Shown here one piece after another: positions 62,916 through 64,000 of a stretch of DNA of 64,000 bases. The position numbers and the translations under genes are program-made. This DNA is from Mytilus californianus (taxonomy: Eukaryota; Mollusca; Bivalvia; Mytilida; Mytilidae). Where the stretch lies: the NCBI RefSeq assembly GCF_021869535.1, contig NW_026262734.1, positions 94,431,285-94,495,284 on the forward strand, written 5' to 3'. Every line of letters starts with the position of its first letter. The stretch's first letter is position 1. The notes under the pieces were generated by a model. It saw only the letters and a list, made by a program, of their open reading frames with translations, did not search any database and was not told the DNA's origin.

Positions 62916-63579
62916 GGTTCAGATAAATTGCATCCCTTAATCAGAGATAAATTATATTCAAAACTGCCATGATTAGCCCTATCAATAGCACCTCTTGTTT
63001 TGTCCCTGAAAAATATGCTCCTCCGCTAAATCGTAAATTTCGTGGCTTGTAAAAGAAGTCTGTATAAGTCTCAATTCAGTATTATTGAGGAATCATAAAA
63101 AAAAATCTCTCTGTAGTATAGGACATAAAATTATAGTTGCATAATTTATCGGAAACAAGAAAGAAACGATTTTTGGTATATATGTTGTAATTTGCACAGA
63201 ATATTTGTGTAATTTATTTGCATTTTGCAAAACACTTATAAAAGAGTCGGAAGATATCAAAGGGACAATCAAAATGTATTAGAAAAACGACAAACCATCG
63301 GAAAAAAATCGAAAAAATCACGAAAAGACGAACAAGATTCTATAAAACACTACATAGAAAACTTGTGATTTTCAAAGTATTACTAAGTACAAAATCTGTG
63401 ATATTAAGTGTGATTCCGAATTATAGCGCAAATGATATACATGTATTTCAAAAATGACAATGAGTTCAAAAGGACTCTAGCCGTTTAATGTAATTCAATA
63501 TATATGAGTGTTCCATTTAAGTGACATATGTTACAACCAGAATTGGTATGTCCTGGCTTTATGAAATAAATATAAAAAT

Positions 63580-63960
63580 TAGAAGATGTGGTATGGTTGC
63601 CAATGAGTCAACTCTCCACAAGAGACCGAATGACACACAAATTAAAAACTATAGGTCACTATACGGCCTTCAACAATGAACAAAGCCCACGCCGCATAGT
63701 CAGCTATAAAAGGCCCCGAAATGACAAATGTAAAACATTTTAAACGAGAAAACTAACGGCCTAATTTATGTACAAAATAATGAACGAAAAAGAAATATAT
63801 TACACAGCAACAAACGACAACTACTGAATTACAGGCTCCTGACTTGGGACAGACACATACAGAATTTGGCGGGATTAAACTAGTTTGCTGGATTGAAACC
63901 CTCCCCCTAACCTGGGATAGTGGTGTAACGGCACAATACAAGGACAAACTATGCAAAAAA
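63580..63960 (+). mobile_element. Mytilus-type interspersed repeat, longest copy in window
   Basis: 'agaagatgtggtatggttgc' runs into 'ggccccgaaatgacaaatg' and 'gacttgggacagacacatac'. It joins pieces found separately at 12.6, 25.8, 51.0 and 52.3 kb, showing they belong to one element. Confidence 0.7.
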
Positions 63961-64000
63961 GAAAAAAACGAAAAACAAATATGATAAACAACAACAAAAA

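Noticed and set aside
63753-63956. Small frame similar to those at 50993-51190 and 43686-43901
   Set aside because: All three are antisense frames through the same Mytilus-type interspersed repeat, with different breaks.

Overview
This is AT-rich, intron-rich eukaryotic nuclear DNA. It very probably comes from a marine mussel (Mytilus or a close relative). The basis is a set of interspersed repeats that I recognise by memory as typical of Mytilus, for example the stretch reading 'gtcaaagagacaacaacccg' and the 'ggccccgaaatgacaaatg' element. No bacterial features, tRNA, rRNA or CRISPR arrays were seen.

Left half (1-38 kb): two intron-rich genes converge tail to tail. The + strand gene (exons from 304; its 5' part lies outside the window) encodes the C-terminal part of a Ulp1/SENP-type cysteine protease domain, then a compact PHD-like zinc finger. 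Next comes a 24-residue charged repeat encoded 15 times by 15 pairs of microexons (about 44 + 28 nt), then a C-terminal domain with a faint TFAP2-like look. All 37 exons join in phase. The microexon pairs sit in a tandem array; eight to nine units of about 803 bp are almost identical. The - strand gene (34090 down to 19905) was reassembled from 20 exons whose 19 junctions are all in phase, giving 999 codons plus a stop. In order it encodes a coiled coil, a ubiquitin-interacting motif, an OTU cysteine protease domain, a FAR1/WRKY-GCM1-type CCHH zinc finger, a MULE (Mutator-like) transposase core with D, D, C-x2-H and E present, a SWIM zinc finger and a second degenerate SWIM. Ulp1 proteases travelling with Mutator-like transposases are known in plants (Kaonashi-type MULEs). 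An OTU-UIM-MULE protein opposite a Ulp1-PHD gene is the most interesting system here: either a very large intron-rich transposon or a domesticated pair.

Both genes carry the same 36-bp minisatellite (core GGTNACC-N3-GGTNACC). It lies in the + gene's introns (3.4-15.5 kb) and upstream of the first visible - gene exon (34.3-37.8 kb). The two arrays are in opposite genomic orientation but the same orientation relative to transcription.

Right part (38-64 kb): no intact gene was recognised. It holds transposon debris: a decayed TRIM-type beta-propeller pseudogene (41.3-42.0 kb), two decayed reverse-transcriptase fragments (48.5-49.3 and 51.7-52.1 kb), TTAA-flanked MITEs, a 0.9-kb foldback element (44.06-44.96 kb), Mytilus-type interspersed repeats, several tandem repeats (38.5-39.1, 59.0-59.3, 61.4-62.2, 62.76-62.9 kb) and microsatellites. 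A possible CpG-containing promoter/start with an ATGGCGGCC context lies near 40.57 kb on the - strand.
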